Shown here in pieces: positions 5,037 to 6,047 of a stretch of 6,047 nt of DNA. Position 1 is the first letter of the stretch. Each line of letters begins with the position of its first letter. Below the pieces are notes generated by a model. That model saw only the letters and a list, made by a program, of their open reading frames with translations, was not told where the DNA came from and did no database searches. The stretch is from JAAFIP01 sp043718065 (GTDB lineage: Bacteria > Pseudomonadota > Gammaproteobacteria > Burkholderiales > Burkholderiaceae_C): contig JAYSWJ010000018.1 of the NCBI GenBank assembly GCA_043718065.1, forward strand, positions 1 through 6,047, written 5' to 3'. Both the position numbers and the translations under genes were made by a program.

Positions 5037-5624
5037 CTAATAATCTAATTGCCAGTCCACGGTGATGAGCTTGTCGGCCAAGCTTACATCGTCTACATAC
5101 ACCGATACGAAGGGGATCAAAGTTTCTACCTTTTTGCCATCAACCTCCAGCTCAATCACGATGACGGTTTGCGGGCCAGTAGAAATTAAATCTTTGACGG
5201 TACCGAGCGACACGCCTTCGCGGTTGACCACCGCCAAGCCCAGCAAATCAACCCAATAAAACTCATCTTTAGCCGCGGTGGGAAAGGACGATCGCGCTAC
5301 GAAAATACGCACGCCGCGCAGCAGCTCGGCTGTGGTGCGGTCGTCTACACCATCGGCTTGCACTACCACGGTGTCGGAATGCTCTTTGGCGCTGCGAACT
5401 TTTAAAAGCTGGCAGCCTGTGAACAATGCGTCTTTGCTTTTGAGCACCACGCCCGGTCGCGGTTCAGGCGGCAGCACGTACCAGCGCTTAGACGAAAAAA
5501 GCGCCTCGGGGGAGGCGCTATAGGGGATGACTTTAAAAAAGCCTTTGATGCCCCAAGCATCAGCAATGCGCCCTACTTCTACAGCATCTACAGGTAAATC
5601 TGCAGGTTCTAGGCAGCCAAGCAT
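5037..5624 (-). CDS. rimM: Ribosome maturation factor RimM
   Basis: Cytoplasmic factor for late maturation of the 30S head; in the known family it binds S19 and acts on pre-30S particles. The product has 195 residues. The N-terminal RimM domain starts at about residue 13 (DAVEVGRIADAWGIKGFFKV, 13-31) and runs to about 110. The PRC-barrel domain follows, marked by EFYWVDLLGL (121-130) and LGTVKDLISTGPQTVIVIE (140-158), and the protein ends in VDWQLDY. Length is a little above the common 170-185 because of a short N-terminal lead. The ATG is the only reasonable start, yet the bases before it (GTGTTTTTCTAG) hold no Shine-Dalgarno, so translation may be weak. Codons around residues 35-43 form a perfect hairpin followed by a T tract (separate entry). 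It lies 66 nt after rpsP and 178 nt before trmD. Confidence 0.96.
   Translation of the reverse strand: MLGCLEPADLPVDAVEVGRIADAWGIKGFFKVIPYSASPEALFSSKRWYVLPPEPRPGVVLKSKDALFTGCQLLKVRSAKEHSDTVVVQADGVDDRTTAELLRGVRIFVARSSFPTAAKDEFYWVDLLGLAVVNREGVSLGTVKDLISTGPQTVIVIELEVDGKKVETLIPFVSVYVDDVSLADKLITVDWQLDY
5495..5519 (-). terminator. Terminator-like hairpin inside rimM
   Basis: On the coding strand AGCGCCTC pairs perfectly with GAGGCGCT across a CCCC loop (8 bp, 6 of them G-C), followed at once by TTTTT and then CGTC. This is the form of a Rho-independent terminator pointing in the direction of transcription, but it sits about 105 nt into rimM. The encoded residues (SASPEALFSS) are typical of RimM, so part of the symmetry may come from protein constraint and GC-rich codon choice. 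If active when ribosomes are sparse, it would act as an attenuator lowering rimM/trmD mRNA relative to rpsP. The structure is seen; its activity is inferred. Confidence 0.5.
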
Positions 5625-5690
5625 CTAGAAAAACACTAGGCTGTAAAAGCAGAAAGGCAGTGCAACAAAGCTGCTGGTTAGATGCTGCTA

Positions 5691-5960
5691 TTAAGCGGCA
5701 ACTGGCGCAGTTTTGGTCTTAGCAGCCAGTTGGGCGATCAAACGCTCAACCGTTGGCGATGCTTGTGCGCCTACGCTCTTCCAGTAGGTTAAGCGGTCTT
5801 GTGCAATGCGCAAGCCCTCTTCGCCTTCGATAGCGATGGGGTTATAAAAACCTAAACGCTCGATAAAATTACCGTCGCGGCGTGTGCGCTTGTCAGCGAC
5901 CACAATGTTATAAAACGGACGGGCTTTTGCGCCGCCGCGAGAGAGTCGAATGACGACCAT
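5691..5960 (-). CDS. rpsP: 30S ribosomal protein S16
   Basis: Structural protein of the small ribosomal subunit that binds 16S rRNA in the 5'/central domain region and helps 30S assembly. The 89-residue product has the S16 N-terminus (VVIRLSRGGAKARPFYNIVV, residues 2-21), the basic stretch ADKRTRRDGNFIERLGFYNP (22-41) and the RLTYWKSVGAQAS segment (56-68), then an alanine/lysine-rich tail. Length is close to the usual 80-90 residues. An ATG 25 codons further upstream is in frame, but the added residues do not look like S16, and the chosen ATG has a good Shine-Dalgarno (GAAGGA, 7-8 nt away). It is the first gene of the rpsP-rimM-trmD cluster; rimM follows after 66 nt. The promoter must lie near or beyond the right window edge. 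Identity is seen directly from family motifs. Confidence 0.97.
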   Translation of the reverse strand: MVVIRLSRGGAKARPFYNIVVADKRTRRDGNFIERLGFYNPIAIEGEEGLRIAQDRLTYWKSVGAQASPTVERLIAQLAAKTKTAPVAA

Positions 5961-5967
5961 AATATGT

Positions 5968-5973
5968 TCCTTC
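5968..5973 (-). promoter_or_regulatory. Shine-Dalgarno of rpsP
   Basis: On the minus strand the hexamer GAAGGA lies 7 nt before the rpsP ATG. It decides between this start and the in-frame upstream ATG at 6035. It is the best ribosome binding site in the window; rimM and trmD lack anything similar, which fits a much higher translation rate for S16. Confidence 0.8.
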
Positions 5974-6047
5974 GGGTGGGGTAGTTTATTTTGCTGCGTT
6001 TGAGACACGCGACATAGCCACCCGGCCAGCGACACGCTGCAAAGCCT

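Overview
The window is a chromosomal housekeeping segment from a betaproteobacterium, most likely Burkholderiales and close to Comamonadaceae. I infer this from protein resemblance (S16, RimM, TrmD and L19 sequences of that type, the alanine-rich L19 tail) and from the order rpsP-rimM-trmD-...-rplS-NUDIX-CobD/CbiB-like protein, which I recall from that family. No search was run. All seven recognisable genes lie on the minus strand, so transcription runs from right to left.

Layout from right (upstream) to left: rpsP (5691-5960, ribosomal protein S16), rimM (5037-5624, 16S maturation factor), a 178-base spacer filled with 34-bp tandem repeats, trmD (4154-4858, tRNA m1G37 methyltransferase), a 230-base spacer, a MipA/OmpV-type outer-membrane barrel protein (3123-3923), a 181-base spacer with a clear extended -10 promoter, rplS (2543-2941, ribosomal protein L19) closed by two stacked hairpins, a NUDIX hydrolase of the CoA-pyrophosphatase type (1674-2372), and a CobD/CbiB/AmpE-like membrane protein (524-1570). 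The leftmost ~520 bases hold no convincing gene, but they contain a possible terminator, a short tandem octamer and a degenerate palindromic element.

rpsP, rimM, trmD and rplS form the classical 'trmD operon', which joins two abundant ribosomal proteins to two enzymes needed in small amounts. Here the unit looks loosened. An envelope gene sits between trmD and rplS, and rplS has its own promoter. rimM carries a terminator-like hairpin inside its coding sequence. rpsP has a good ribosome binding site while rimM and trmD have none that I can see. The trmD start codon belongs to the last copy of a tandem repeat whose earlier copies duplicate the start and open 6-residue mini-ORFs ending in TAA. 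Together these suggest that strong rpsP/rplS expression has been separated from weak rimM/trmD expression. That is an inference from sequence layout, not a measured fact.
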